Below, one piece after another: positions 1 through 8,169 of a stretch of 64,000 nucleotides of DNA (position 1 is its first letter; every line of letters begins with the position of its first letter). The notes under the pieces are model-generated. The model made no database searches. It was not told where the DNA came from and saw nothing but the letters and a program-made list of their open reading frames with translations. Position numbers and translations under genes: made by a program. The stretch is from assembly GCA_021771715.1 (NCBI GenBank), contig JAETOO010000008.1:1-64000 (forward strand). The letters run 5' to 3'. The DNA is from Oscillospiraceae bacterium. GTDB lineage: Bacteria > Bacillota > Clostridia > Lachnospirales > Lachnospiraceae.

Positions 1-18
1 TTTTAGCTGGCTCTGTCT

Positions 19-50
19 GAGGAAAATGTGCATCAGGCACATTTTTCGAG
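19..50. repeat. Hairpin module related to the glgC leader repeat
   Basis: The arms GAGGAAAATGTGC and GCACATTTTTCGAG form a stem with a five-base loop. The same layout (GAGGAAAATGCGC ... GCATTTTTCGAG) occurs at 24665-24690 upstream of glgC. This copy lies downstream of the sugar permease that ends at 220. No gene is seen in bases 1-219. Confidence 0.5.
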
Positions 51-219
51 TTGCCAGCGGCAGTTGCGCAGGTATTTTGAGACCTTAGAACTTGTAGACG
101 AGCGATTTGGAGCTTTCGGACGGCCCTGCTACCTTCTCGTCCGGGTTAGCCGAACTGCAACGTCCCTTCTGTGGTTTTTACACGAACCCCGACGGATCCG
201 TGTCTCAGATGACAGACCA

Positions 220-1056
220 TCAGTTCTTCATCCCAGTAATCGCAATCCCCTGGATGATCTGCTTCTGGAAAAACAGATACACCACCAGCACCGGCATGAT
301 AGAAATCACCGTTCCCGCCATCAGAAGCGGATAATCCGTCGCGTAAGTTCCCTTGAAGAAATTCAGCATCAGCGGAACCGTAAAGGTCTCCGTCTTATTC
401 AGGAAAATCAGCGGATACAGGAAATTATTCCACTGTCCGAGAAACACAAAAATGCCGAAAGCAGACAGCGATGGCTTCACCAGCGGCAGAATGATCCGGA
501 AAAAGATCTGTGGAACGGACGCTCCGTCAATCGTGGCCGCCTCCTCCAGCTCTCCGGGAAGCGAAGCAATAAACTGCCTCATCAGAAATACGCCGAATGC
601 ATTGAACAGGGAAGCAGGAAGGATCAGCGAAAGATGAGAACCCAGCAGCTTCAGATTTTTCATAATGAGAAACAGCGGAATCATCGTCACCTGAGAAGGG
701 ATCATCATCGTAGACAAAAACAAGATAAACAGAACACTATGTCCCCGGAATTTCAGCTTTGCAAACGCATAACCTGCCATTGATGCCGTGAGCAGCTGCA
801 CCGCCACTACCCCCACCGCGATATAAAGGCTGTTAAAATACGCTCTTCCAAACGGAAGCGCCTGCAGAGATTCCGGATAATTTTCCCAGACAACAGGATC
901 CGGCAGAATGGTAGGCGGCACGGAAAAGGTCTGCCCCATATTTTTCAGAGAGCTCAGCACCGTCCAGATAAACGGAAGCACCATAATAAACGCGCCGAGA
1001 CTTAATACAAGATAAAGAAGCATGTCTGACAGGTTCAGTCTCTTTTTACTCTTCAT
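220..1056 (-). CDS. Carbohydrate ABC transporter permease, MalG/CUT1 type
   Basis: This is the second membrane subunit of a CUT1 sugar importer. The 278-residue protein begins with a short Lys-rich segment followed by a membrane span, and further hydrophobic segments follow. The EAA loop, which contacts the ATPase, is seen around residues 170-195 (EEAATIDGAS, then a PLVKPSL segment). The start is ATG at 1056 with a GAGGTGGG ribosome site inside the end of the upstream permease, so the two genes overlap by 11 bp and are translationally coupled. No ATPase gene is linked; CUT1 systems in Bacillota often share an MsmX-type ATPase encoded elsewhere. Substrate is inferred from the neighbouring galactosidase to be an alpha-galactoside. 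Confidence 0.9.
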   Translation of the reverse strand: MKSKKRLNLSDMLLYLVLSLGAFIMVLPFIWTVLSSLKNMGQTFSVPPTILPDPVVWENYPESLQALPFGRAYFNSLYIAVGVVAVQLLTASMAGYAFAKLKFRGHSVLFILFLSTMMIPSQVTMIPLFLIMKNLKLLGSHLSLILPASLFNAFGVFLMRQFIASLPGELEEAATIDGASVPQIFFRIILPLVKPSLSAFGIFVFLGQWNNFLYPLIFLNKTETFTVPLMLNFFKGTYATDYPLLMAGTVISIMPVLVVYLFFQKQIIQGIAITGMKN

Positions 1057-1918
1057 AATTCACCCACCTCTTCGATCCGTACATCTGTATCAGTGTGATC
1101 GCTAATATAATCGCAAACAATATGACAGAAGCTGCGCAGGCGCGGCCCATCTTAAAGTCCACAAACGCATTCTGGTAAATATGATATACCAGTGTGTAGC
1201 TTGCTTTCACCGGTCCTCCCTTCGTCATGACAAATGCCTGGTCAAACACCTGGAAGGAGCTGATCATCGTCATGATCAATACAAAAAACAGAGTAGGTGA
1301 GAGCAGCGGAATCGTAATCTTTTTGAAAATCTGCCACTTATTCGCACCGTCGATCTCGGCAGCCTCATAATACGTCTCCGAAATATTCTGCAGACCAGCC
1401 AGCAAAAGTACCATATTGTATCCGACATTCCACCACACCGAGACAATTACGATCGATACCAGAACCATCTTCGGATCGGTCAGCCATTTCGGCCCCGCGA
1501 TCCCGACCGCAGCCAGGACGGAATTCAGCAATCCAAAATCTCCGTTCAGTATCCAGGTCCAGATCACGCCGACCGATACCGAACCGGTGACAACCGGCAT
1601 AAAATAAAACAGACGGTACAGCGTTTTTCCTTTGATCTTCTGCACAGCCAGCGCAAGCGCCAGAGCCAGTATCAGGTCAAGCGGAATAAACATCAGCGAA
1701 TACACAACGGTATTTGTCAGCGACTTCCGAAAATCGTCATCCCCAAACTGGTTAAAATAATTAGACAATCCCACAAATTTCATGTTTGGAGCGATCCCGT
1801 CCCACTCATGAAAGCTGATCCCGAAGCTCATCAGCAGCGGGATCAGCGCGAAAATGATCAGGCCGATTAACTGAGGAGCGACGAAAATCCACCCCCACAT
1901 TCTCCTTTTTCTCTGCAT
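1046..1918 (-). CDS. Carbohydrate ABC transporter permease, UgpA/MalF type
   Basis: First membrane subunit of the CUT1 importer, 290 residues from the chosen start. An upstream in-frame start at 1948 would add ten residues, but the ATG at 1918 follows GGAAGGAGAG at good spacing and gives a typical Lys/Arg-rich N-terminus before the first span (WGWIFVAPQLIGLIIFAL). The EAA motif is visible as YEAAEIDGANKWQ. Six membrane spans are expected from the hydrophobic pattern. It follows the binding-protein gene across an attenuator hairpin at 1953-1981 and overlaps the next permease by 11 bp. Confidence 0.9.
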   Translation of the reverse strand: MQRKRRMWGWIFVAPQLIGLIIFALIPLLMSFGISFHEWDGIAPNMKFVGLSNYFNQFGDDDFRKSLTNTVVYSLMFIPLDLILALALALAVQKIKGKTLYRLFYFMPVVTGSVSVGVIWTWILNGDFGLLNSVLAAVGIAGPKWLTDPKMVLVSIVIVSVWWNVGYNMVLLLAGLQNISETYYEAAEIDGANKWQIFKKITIPLLSPTLFFVLIMTMISSFQVFDQAFVMTKGGPVKASYTLVYHIYQNAFVDFKMGRACAASVILFAIILAITLIQMYGSKRWVNYEE

Positions 1919-1952
1919 ACCTACTCTCCTTCCCTCGCAGCGGGGCATGATA

Positions 1953-1981
1953 CAAAAAGAGGCAGCGTTTTCTGCTGCCTC
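1953..1981 (-). terminator. Intercistronic attenuator hairpin
   Basis: On the minus strand GAGGCAGC and GCTGCCTC pair around a seven-base loop and are followed by TTTTTG. The hairpin sits between the binding-protein gene and the permeases. Partial termination here would make more binding protein than permease, a common arrangement in these operons. Confidence 0.75.
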
Positions 1982-1992
1982 CTTTTATCGCC

Positions 1993-3270
1993 TTACTGGT
2001 TTTCCGCAACGATCTCTGCCGCTTTTTCTTCTGCCTTTGCAATGGTCTCGTCCGGATCCGCACCATTTACATAGGATTCCTCAAAAACTGCCTTCGTCGC
2101 ATCCGAGAAGCCTGCATATATGGTATCCTTTACAACATCTGTCCCGCTCGCCCAGCCTGTCGCGCGGACCTGGAGAATGTGATCGACATGTGCCGGAACC
2201 TCCGAATCCAGAAGCAGCCCATCCAGTGTCTTTACAGACGGTACGGAGGTGCCGACGCCTGTAATCCTTGCTTCCTGGCCCTGTGTCCCGCAGTAGTAGG
2301 TGAGGAACTGCATTGCCTCTTCCTTGTGCTCGGAATTCGCATTCACGCAGAGGAAGCCCAGGCAAATCTGTGCAGGTGAATACTTCGTTCCGTCCTTGGA
2401 AGGATACGGGATATAGTCAAAATCAATCCCCTCATTGTGGAAGGTCTTGGTCAGCCATCTGCCTGCTGCAATGAAGCCCACCTGCTTCGACATAAACATG
2501 GCGTCCTCGCCCTGTCCGTCCGGAAGTGTTCCGCCGTACACAAATCTTCCGTCGCTCAGTCTGTCGCAGATATAGTGGAACGCTTCTCTCGCTTTATCAT
2601 CAAACTTATAGGTATCCCCGTCCCATACGGAGCCGCCATTTCCGAAGACCCAGTTGTAAAGTCTGATGTTGTCGCCGCCCTGAACCAGTCCATACTTTCC
2701 GTTTTCCTTCAGTGTCGTACAGATCTCGTCGAACTTATCCCAGGTCCACTGGCCCTCCTCAAAAAGCTTCTGAGGATCTTCGACGCCCAGCTCTTCCAGC
2801 ATAGCCGGGGAATAATAGAGGATCATCGGATTACAGTCTACCGACAAGCCCCAGATTCCGTCCTCCGTTCTGGTTGCACTCAATACCGCCTCATCAAAAT
2901 CCTCCACCTTCGCGTAGGACTTGTCCGTCCCCATAAATTCCTCAATGTTCGCGATCGTTCCGTTTTTCATCAGCTGGTTGATGATCGTATCCTCTACAAA
3001 AATAACATCTGCTGCCGTACCGCCTGCCAACTGCGTGATCAGCTGCTGGCTGTACCCGTCGCTCGGGGACGCTTCAAAGGTAACATGCACGCCGTCCTGT
3101 GCCTCATTAAACGCATCAACTGCCTGCTGGTATACCTTGATCTCATCTGCGTTTCCTCTGGAAGTATACACGATCTCAACCGGTTCTTCCGCTGAAATCG
3201 TCATAGCCGCTCCGCCAAGTGCCGCTGTCGCCGCCGCTGCTCCGACTGCAAGTAATACTCTCTTTTTCAT
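1993..3270 (-). CDS. Sugar ABC transporter substrate-binding protein, CUT1
   Basis: Extracellular solute-binding protein of the CUT1 importer, 425 residues. The start is ATG at 3270, preceded by GGAGGG; an in-frame TTG four codons upstream overlaps that ribosome site and is rejected. The first 28 residues form a Sec signal peptide (MKKR, an Ala-rich hydrophobic core, then SAEEP). There is no lipobox cysteine, so membrane anchoring is not obvious. The mature region has the family pattern (IVYTSRGNADE, an AADVIFVED segment, Trp-rich later part). It is the first gene of the transporter operon and is divergent from the galactosidase. Confidence 0.88.
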   Translation of the reverse strand: MKKRVLLAVGAAAATAALGGAAMTISAEEPVEIVYTSRGNADEIKVYQQAVDAFNEAQDGVHVTFEASPSDGYSQQLITQLAGGTAADVIFVEDTIINQLMKNGTIANIEEFMGTDKSYAKVEDFDEAVLSATRTEDGIWGLSVDCNPMILYYSPAMLEELGVEDPQKLFEEGQWTWDKFDEICTTLKENGKYGLVQGGDNIRLYNWVFGNGGSVWDGDTYKFDDKAREAFHYICDRLSDGRFVYGGTLPDGQGEDAMFMSKQVGFIAAGRWLTKTFHNEGIDFDYIPYPSKDGTKYSPAQICLGFLCVNANSEHKEEAMQFLTYYCGTQGQEARITGVGTSVPSVKTLDGLLLDSEVPAHVDHILQVRATGWASGTDVVKDTIYAGFSDATKAVFEESYVNGADPDETIAKAEEKAAEIVAENQ

Positions 3271-3329
3271 AGTGCCCTCCAATCCATTTTACTAAAAGTT
3301 TTTAGGTTCCGCTTGAATCTTGCAAGATA

Positions 3330-3339
3330 TTTAGTAAAA
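3330..3339. promoter_or_regulatory. Candidate LacI-family operator element
   Basis: TTTAGTAAAA lies immediately downstream of the minus-strand -10 box of the transporter promoter. It shares the nine-base core TTTAGTAAA with the operator in front of the galactosidase gene. A related inverted pair, CTAAAA and TTTTAG, is at 3292-3305. Position and sequence suggest repression by the LacI-family protein encoded at 5392. Confidence 0.5.
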
Positions 3340-3341
3340 TC

Positions 3342-3370
3342 ATATTAGCATGTGCTCTCTGTATTGTCAA
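3342..3370 (-). promoter_or_regulatory. Sigma-A promoter of the sugar transporter operon
   Basis: On the minus strand TTGACA (3365-3370) and TAATAT (3342-3347) are separated by 17 bases, with TG one base upstream of the -10. This is close to the sigma-A consensus and faces the binding-protein gene. Confidence 0.8.
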
Positions 3371-3429
3371 TATCTTTTTGCATTTTTTCTAATTTTTCTC
3401 TGTTCGACCGCATTTTTTTAGGAATATAG

Positions 3430-3458
3430 TTGATTTATTTCCTTCTGTATGGTAATCT
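3430..3458 (+). promoter_or_regulatory. Sigma-A promoter of the alpha-galactosidase gene
   Basis: TTGATT (3430-3435), 17 bases, TAATCT (3453-3458). The predicted start of transcription falls inside the operator at 3463-3479. Confidence 0.6.
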
Positions 3459-3462
3459 ATTT

Positions 3463-3479
3463 TTAGTAAAGTTTACTAA
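3463..3479. promoter_or_regulatory. LacI-family operator, inverted repeat TTAGTAAA-G-TTTACTAA
   Basis: Eight-base arms are perfect inverted repeats around a central G. The site overlaps the predicted transcription start of the galactosidase gene, the classic repressor position. The cognate repressor is probably the LacI-family protein encoded two genes downstream; this is inference from position. Confidence 0.65.
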
Positions 3480-3502
3480 TCTACTATAAGGAGGAAACTC
3501 AC

Positions 3503-5311
3503 GTGAAACCACTATCAAACGTGAATATCGAACTTAGTACCCATTACCTCATACCTTCTTACCAGACAAAACAGTTCGTTTCCCAGAATATCACAGAATA
3601 CCATTATGAATTTCTGTCCTCCCCTGACACCCGCACCGATCTGCAGCGCTCCAATCTGCTTCCCCTGGAGGACCGGCCGTTCATCAGACTTCACATCGTC
3701 CACAGCGTGCTTGGAATTACAGGCTTCTGGAGGCCGGATTCCGGTTTTCAGAAAAACCTGTGCGGAGACTGGAGCCAGGGCTTTCAGACAAATATCGGGC
3801 ATTCCGCCCCGGTCCTCTGCTTTTTTGACTGTGAAGACCGGAATTGCCTGGCGCTGTCCCTGGACGAGCTGAACCGGGATGTCTGCTTTACCACCGGCGT
3901 TCACGAGGAGACTGCGGAAATCTATACGGACATCATCCTCTATCTCGCTGAAACTGCTCTGCCTTACCGGATTTGCTGCCGGATTGACCAGCGCCCGATC
4001 CCGTTTTATCAGGCTGTGAAGGATGTCTCTGCATGGTGGGATTCCGTACTTCCGGAAGCCCCCCTGGGCGCTCCCGGTCCGTCGACCATGCCCATGTACT
4101 CTACCTGGTATTCCTATCACCAGGATATAACTGCAGAAAAACTGCTGGCGGAATGCGCTCTGGCAGCAGAGTTTGGGATGGAATCTGTGATTATTGACGA
4201 CGGCTGGCAGACCGCTGACAATCACCGGGGCTACGGCCACTGCGGAGACTGGAAGCCTGCGCCGTCCAAATTTCCGGATTTTCGCGACTTCACAGACCGC
4301 CTGCATCAGCTTGGGATGAACTGTATTCTGTGGTACAGTGTCCCCTTTGTGGGAGAATCTTCCGCACTGTGGAGCCGGTTCCATTCCTGCCTCCTGCACT
4401 ACGACCCCGCCCTTCATGCAGGTATCTTAGATCCCAGATATCCTCAGGTCCGAAGCCATCTGATCACCGTTTATAAAGACGCGGTATCCCAATGGAATCT
4501 GGACGGACTCAAGCTGGACTTTATTGATTCCTTCCGTTCCTACCCCGACACCCCGCCTGTCTCTGAGGAGATGGATTTCGCGGAGATCCCGGACGCCGTC
4601 TACCATCTGATGCTGGATATCCGCTATGCTCTGACAAAGATCCGTCCGAACCTCATGCTGGAATTCCGTCAGAATTATATCGGCCCGCAGATGCGCCGCT
4701 TCGGAAATCTTTTCCGCGTCGGCGACTGCCCATTATCCGGTGTCACCAACCGGATCGGTATCGCAGACCTGAAGCTGCTTAGCGGCTCCAGCGCTGTCCA
4801 CTCCGACATGATCCAGTGGCATCCCCAGGAAGCGCCGGAGGATGTCGCCATTCAGCTGATTCACTGCATGTTTGCCACCATGCAGATATCGGTACGGCTC
4901 CACGCGCTGAGTCCCGCGCAGAGACAGGTATTGAAGCGCTACCTGGATTTTTCCATCGAATACAGGGAAATTCTGCTGGACGGAGATTTTTGCGTCTCCT
5001 CGCCGCTGTGCATGTATCCGCTTCTCCAGTCCGCCGCCCGGGGAGTGCGGATCGCCGCCGTCTATGACGCAGGCTACTGCATTGATTTCTCTGACCGGCA
5101 GGCGGAGGATACGTTCTGGATTCTGAATGCCACGCACAGCTCCAGACAATACCTGCTCCTTCCAGACGCGGACTATCGCTTCACTCTGTATGACTGCTGC
5201 GGCGTTCCTGTGCTCTGTGAGAACTATGCCGCAAAAAATCATCAGGTAACCATCCTCCCCGCGGCTCCGGGAGGCTCCATCCTGCTGCACCGTGAAAAAA
5301 GCGGACGATGA
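3503..5311 (+). CDS. GH36-type alpha-galactosidase
   Basis: Predicted to hydrolyse alpha-galactosides such as melibiose or raffinose-type sugars in the cytoplasm; there is no signal peptide. The 602-residue protein has an N-terminal beta domain (about 1-190), a TIM-barrel core and a C-terminal beta domain. Motifs seen are IDDGWQTAD (231-239), the nucleophile Asp339 in GLKLDF, and the likely acid/base Asp408 in RVGDCP. The start is GTG at 3503 behind an AAGGAGG site eight bases upstream. The gene is divergent from a CUT1 importer and is followed by a LacI-family regulator. It is shorter than many GH36 enzymes (about 700 residues), so another GH36-like glycosidase activity is possible. Confidence 0.8.
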   Translation: MKPLSNVNIELSTHYLIPSYQTKQFVSQNITEYHYEFLSSPDTRTDLQRSNLLPLEDRPFIRLHIVHSVLGITGFWRPDSGFQKNLCGDWSQGFQTNIGHSAPVLCFFDCEDRNCLALSLDELNRDVCFTTGVHEETAEIYTDIILYLAETALPYRICCRIDQRPIPFYQAVKDVSAWWDSVLPEAPLGAPGPSTMPMYSTWYSYHQDITAEKLLAECALAAEFGMESVIIDDGWQTADNHRGYGHCGDWKPAPSKFPDFRDFTDRLHQLGMNCILWYSVPFVGESSALWSRFHSCLLHYDPALHAGILDPRYPQVRSHLITVYKDAVSQWNLDGLKLDFIDSFRSYPDTPPVSEEMDFAEIPDAVYHLMLDIRYALTKIRPNLMLEFRQNYIGPQMRRFGNLFRVGDCPLSGVTNRIGIADLKLLSGSSAVHSDMIQWHPQEAPEDVAIQLIHCMFATMQISVRLHALSPAQRQVLKRYLDFSIEYREILLDGDFCVSSPLCMYPLLQSAARGVRIAAVYDAGYCIDFSDRQAEDTFWILNATHSSRQYLLLPDADYRFTLYDCCGVPVLCENYAAKNHQVTILPAAPGGSILLHREKSGR

Positions 5312-5324
5312 CTTTCCTTTTTCT

Positions 5325-5354
5325 TGCAGTCCGTCTCCATTGTATGCTATAGTA
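5325..5354 (+). promoter_or_regulatory. Promoter of the lacI-family gene
   Basis: TTGCAG (5325-5330), 18 bases, TATAGT (5349-5354). The sequence TAGTAAAC at 5351-5358 resembles half of the operator at 3463, so the repressor may control its own gene. Confidence 0.5.
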
Positions 5355-5391
5355 AACAAAGCGACAAAAAAAGAAAGGCAGAGGACATTTT

Positions 5392-6453
5392 ATGGTTACA
5401 TTAAATGATATAGCGGCAGCCTGTGATGTTTCCAGAACCACCGTCTCCAGAGTGCTCAGCCAGGACCCTGGATTTTCCGTGTCCCCACAAACCAGAGAAC
5501 TGATTTTGACTACTGCCGCCTCTATGAACTACAAGCCAGGACAGCGAAAGCTTAAATCAAAAGCTTCCCCGGAAAAGCATCCGGAAAACGCTGACCTTCC
5601 CTCGATTCTGAAAATCGGTATGCTGAATTTTGATTTCAAAACGCGTGAAGTCAAGGCAAGCGATTACTACAATGCTGTTTGCGCCAGTGTGATATCTGCG
5701 CTGCAGGACCTCGATCTGGCAGCCAGAATCGAATTCCGCTATATTTTGAAGGATTCCTACGAAGAATTAGCCGATCTGGATGCCCTTGTCGTTCTCGGCA
5801 AGATCCATCTGGACCCGGACCATCCGTTTGTCTCACGCATACGCTACAAAGTATCCATAGACTATATTTCCCCCGAAAATCAGTTTGACTCTGTGCGTCC
5901 TGATTTCTACCGGGTGATCCAGATGGCTGTCGAGCACTTTCAGGCAAATGGACATCATGACATCGGATATATCGGCGGCTGTGACTTTATCACCCAATTC
6001 TCCTATGGGAAGCGGGAACGCACCCAGGATATCCGTCAGCTGGCCTTCCGGGATTACTGCCTGAAACACCATGTTGACCCTGACTCCAGAATCTGGATCA
6101 CCGATACGTTTTCCGCAGAGGACGGATACCGCATCACCGACCAGCTTCTGGAGAAGCACACACTGCCTGACGCCATTTTATTCGGCTCTGATGACCTGGC
6201 TCTTGGATCCTATCAGGCATTCCATGAACACGCGATTAAAATCGGAGAGGATGTCTCTATTATCGGAATTGACAATATGCCGTTCTCCCGTTTCCTGAAC
6301 CCTGCCCTCACCACCATAGCGCTCAACCCTGTGCTGGTCGGCAGGTCTGCGGCCTACGCGCTCGCTTCTCAAATCCTGCAGGGAAGAAATTTTCCTCTGA
6401 CCATCCACCCGCCGGTGGAACTGATCGAGCGGAAAAGCTGCCGCAAACGATAA
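5392..6453 (+). CDS. LacI-family transcriptional repressor
   Basis: DNA-binding sugar-responsive regulator of 353 residues, about the usual family length. The N-terminal helix-turn-helix reads TLNDIAAACDVSRTTVSRVL, followed by the hinge region near residues 40-60 and a periplasmic-binding-protein-like effector domain. Characteristic late motifs are AILFGSDDLALGSYQAFHE and IIGIDNMPFSRFLNPALTTI. It follows the galactosidase gene and very likely represses both that gene and the transporter through the TTTAGTAAA operators; the inducer is inferred to be an alpha-galactoside or its product. Confidence 0.9.
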   Translation: MVTLNDIAAACDVSRTTVSRVLSQDPGFSVSPQTRELILTTAASMNYKPGQRKLKSKASPEKHPENADLPSILKIGMLNFDFKTREVKASDYYNAVCASVISALQDLDLAARIEFRYILKDSYEELADLDALVVLGKIHLDPDHPFVSRIRYKVSIDYISPENQFDSVRPDFYRVIQMAVEHFQANGHHDIGYIGGCDFITQFSYGKRERTQDIRQLAFRDYCLKHHVDPDSRIWITDTFSAEDGYRITDQLLEKHTLPDAILFGSDDLALGSYQAFHEHAIKIGEDVSIIGIDNMPFSRFLNPALTTIALNPVLVGRSAAYALASQILQGRNFPLTIHPPVELIERKSCRKR

Positions 6454-6483
6454 ATTTTCTATTCAATCATTTTTCATATAGAA

Positions 6484-6717
6484 AGCAAAAAAGGAGGCAG
6501 TGTCCCATTTTGTTCCACTGTCTCCTGTCATTTTCTATACCCAGAGTGCCGTTTCCCTACTCTTGACTCCTAGCAAAGCTAGGTGGGTAACCGCAGCTGC
6601 GGTTTCTGCCTTCCACTGCAAACGGAGGCCTGGCATACGCCGCGCGATATAGGAATCCCGTTTAAAGTAAATGTAGGTTCAAAACATAGGGAGTGTCGAA
6701 CACCCCAGGAAATTCAT
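6484..6717 (-). ncRNA. ssrS: Structured non-coding RNA, probably 6S RNA
   Basis: A region of about 230 bases without a reading frame has a full transcription unit on the minus strand: promoter TTGCGG-N17-TATAAT at 6724-6752, a predicted start near 6717, and a terminator hairpin with six Ts at 6487-6525. The transcript contains local hairpins, for example CCTAGC-TTT-GCTAGG and CCGCAGCTGCGG, and its ends can pair (GGGGTGT near the 5' end with GCACTCT near the 3' end) to give a long closed rod. That architecture and the segment TTTTGAACCTACATTTACTT are as I remember 6S RNA of Clostridia. 6S RNA binds and inhibits the sigma-A RNA polymerase holoenzyme. The existence of an RNA gene is well supported; the 6S name comes from memory. 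Confidence 0.6.
6487..6525 (-). terminator. Rho-independent terminator of the ncRNA gene
   Basis: On the minus strand GGAGACAGTG and CACTGCCTCC pair around a 13-base loop, followed by TTTTTT. The reverse direction lacks a comparable T-tract, although it may also help end the lacI transcript. Confidence 0.8.
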
Positions 6718-6723
6718 AAAATG

Positions 6724-6752
6724 ATTATACCCTAGTATATGCAGTTCCGCAA
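6724..6752 (-). promoter_or_regulatory. Promoter of the ncRNA gene
   Basis: TTGCGG (6747-6752) and a perfect TATAAT (6724-6729) with 17-base spacing on the minus strand, reading into the structured RNA and not into any coding sequence. Confidence 0.75.
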
Positions 6753-6854
6753 TAAATTTTTCATTTTTTTGCAGAAGTTTCTGGGTTACAATTTCTGGAT
6801 ACCGTTCCGTCAGCGCTTTGTGCTCTGCTGCACAGGCCGCGAGAACGCGCGGAT

Positions 6855-8075
6855 TCAGCCGACAGCTCCTGAGAGCTCCTCATACGTCGCGCGCACGGCC
6901 TTGATGAAGTCTTCGCTGTTCAGCACCGTGACATGCTCGAGCGAGCTGATCAGCGCCAGATCTTTCGTCATCTTGCCGCCCTCGATCGTGTGGATGACGG
7001 CCTGCTCCATGCGGTCCGCGTACGCCACCAGCTCGGGAATATCATCCAGCTCGCCGCGCTTGCGCAGTGCGCCCGTCCACGCAAAGATCGTCGCGACGGA
7101 GTTGGTCGAGGTCTCCTCGCCCTTCCGGTACTTGTAGTAATGGCGCTGCACCGTGCCGTGCGCCGCCTCGTACTCATAGTTGCCGTCCGGCGAGACGAGC
7201 ACGGAGGTCATCATCGCGAGCGAGCCAAACGCGGACGAGATCATGTCGCTCATGACATCCCCGTCGTAGTTCTTGCACGCCCAGATAAAGCCGCCCTCCG
7301 ACTTCATCACGCGCGCCACCGCATCGTCGATCAGCGTGTAGAAATACGTGATATGCGCCGCCTCAAACCGCGCGCGGTACTCCTCCTCGAAAATCCTCTG
7401 AAAGATATCCTTGAAGGTGTGGTCATATTTTTTCGAGATCGTATCCTTCGTCGCGAACCAGAGATCCTGCTTCGTGTCCAGCGCATAGTTAAAACAGCTG
7501 CGCGCAAAGCTCTCGATCGAGCCGTCCAGATTGTGCATGCCCTGCAGCACACCCGGTCTCTGGAACTCAAAAATCGTCGAGCGCGTCTCGCTGCCGTCCT
7601 CGGCGGTAAAGACGAGCTCCGCCTTTCCCGGCCTGTCGATTACCATCTCTGTATTCTTGTACACGTCGCCGTACGCATGGCGGGCGATCGTGATCGGCTT
7701 CTTCCAGCACCGCACGTACGGCTCGATCCCCTTCACCGTGATCGGCGCGCGGAACACGGTTCCGTCCAGAATCGCGCGGATCGTGCCGTTCGGGCTCTTC
7801 CACATCTCCTTGAGGTGGTACTCCTCCATGCGCGCCGCGTTCGGCGTGATCGTCGCGCACTTGACCGCCACCCCGTACTTTTTGTTCGCGTTCGCGCTGT
7901 CGATCGTGACCTGATCGTTCGTCTCGTTCCGGTGCTCCAGTCCGAGATCGTAGTACTCGCTCTTCAGGTCGATGTACGGGTAGATCAGTTCCTCCTTGAT
8001 CATCCTCCAGAGGATGCGCGTCATCTCATCCCCGTCCATCTCGACCAGCGGTGTCTTCATCTTAATTTTTTCCAT
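6855..8075 (-). CDS. icd: NADP-dependent isocitrate dehydrogenase, eukaryotic-like subfamily
   Basis: Converts isocitrate to 2-oxoglutarate and CO2 with NADP. The 406-residue protein has the pattern of the IDH1/IDH2-like homodimeric subfamily: [18 protein letters not shown] at the start, [32 protein letters not shown], and [11 protein letters not shown] near the nucleotide site. The start at 8075 is chosen because ATG follows AGAGGAGAG; the longer in-frame form starting at 8114 adds 13 residues without a good ribosome site. It stands alone between the ncRNA gene and an S8 protease. No citrate synthase or aconitase gene is nearby. It most likely supplies 2-oxoglutarate for glutamate and NADPH. 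Confidence 0.95.
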   Translation of the reverse strand: MEKIKMKTPLVEMDGDEMTRILWRMIKEELIYPYIDLKSEYYDLGLEHRNETNDQVTIDSANANKKYGVAVKCATITPNAARMEEYHLKEMWKSPNGTIRAILDGTVFRAPITVKGIEPYVRCWKKPITIARHAYGDVYKNTEMVIDRPGKAELVFTAEDGSETRSTIFEFQRPGVLQGMHNLDGSIESFARSCFNYALDTKQDLWFATKDTISKKYDHTFKDIFQRIFEEEYRARFEAAHITYFYTLIDDAVARVMKSEGGFIWACKNYDGDVMSDMISSAFGSLAMMTSVLVSPDGNYEYEAAHGTVQRHYYKYRKGEETSTNSVATIFAWTGALRKRGELDDIPELVAYADRMEQAVIHTIEGGKMTKDLALISSLEHVTVLNSEDFIKAVRATYEELSGAVG

Positions 8076-8169
8076 AAGTCTCTCCTCTTTCTGCAGCGGA
8101 TGCTCCCTGGGCACCCCACAACACGTTCCGGTTCATGCCAGCTCATTTTACCATCATCTGCCGGAGATG

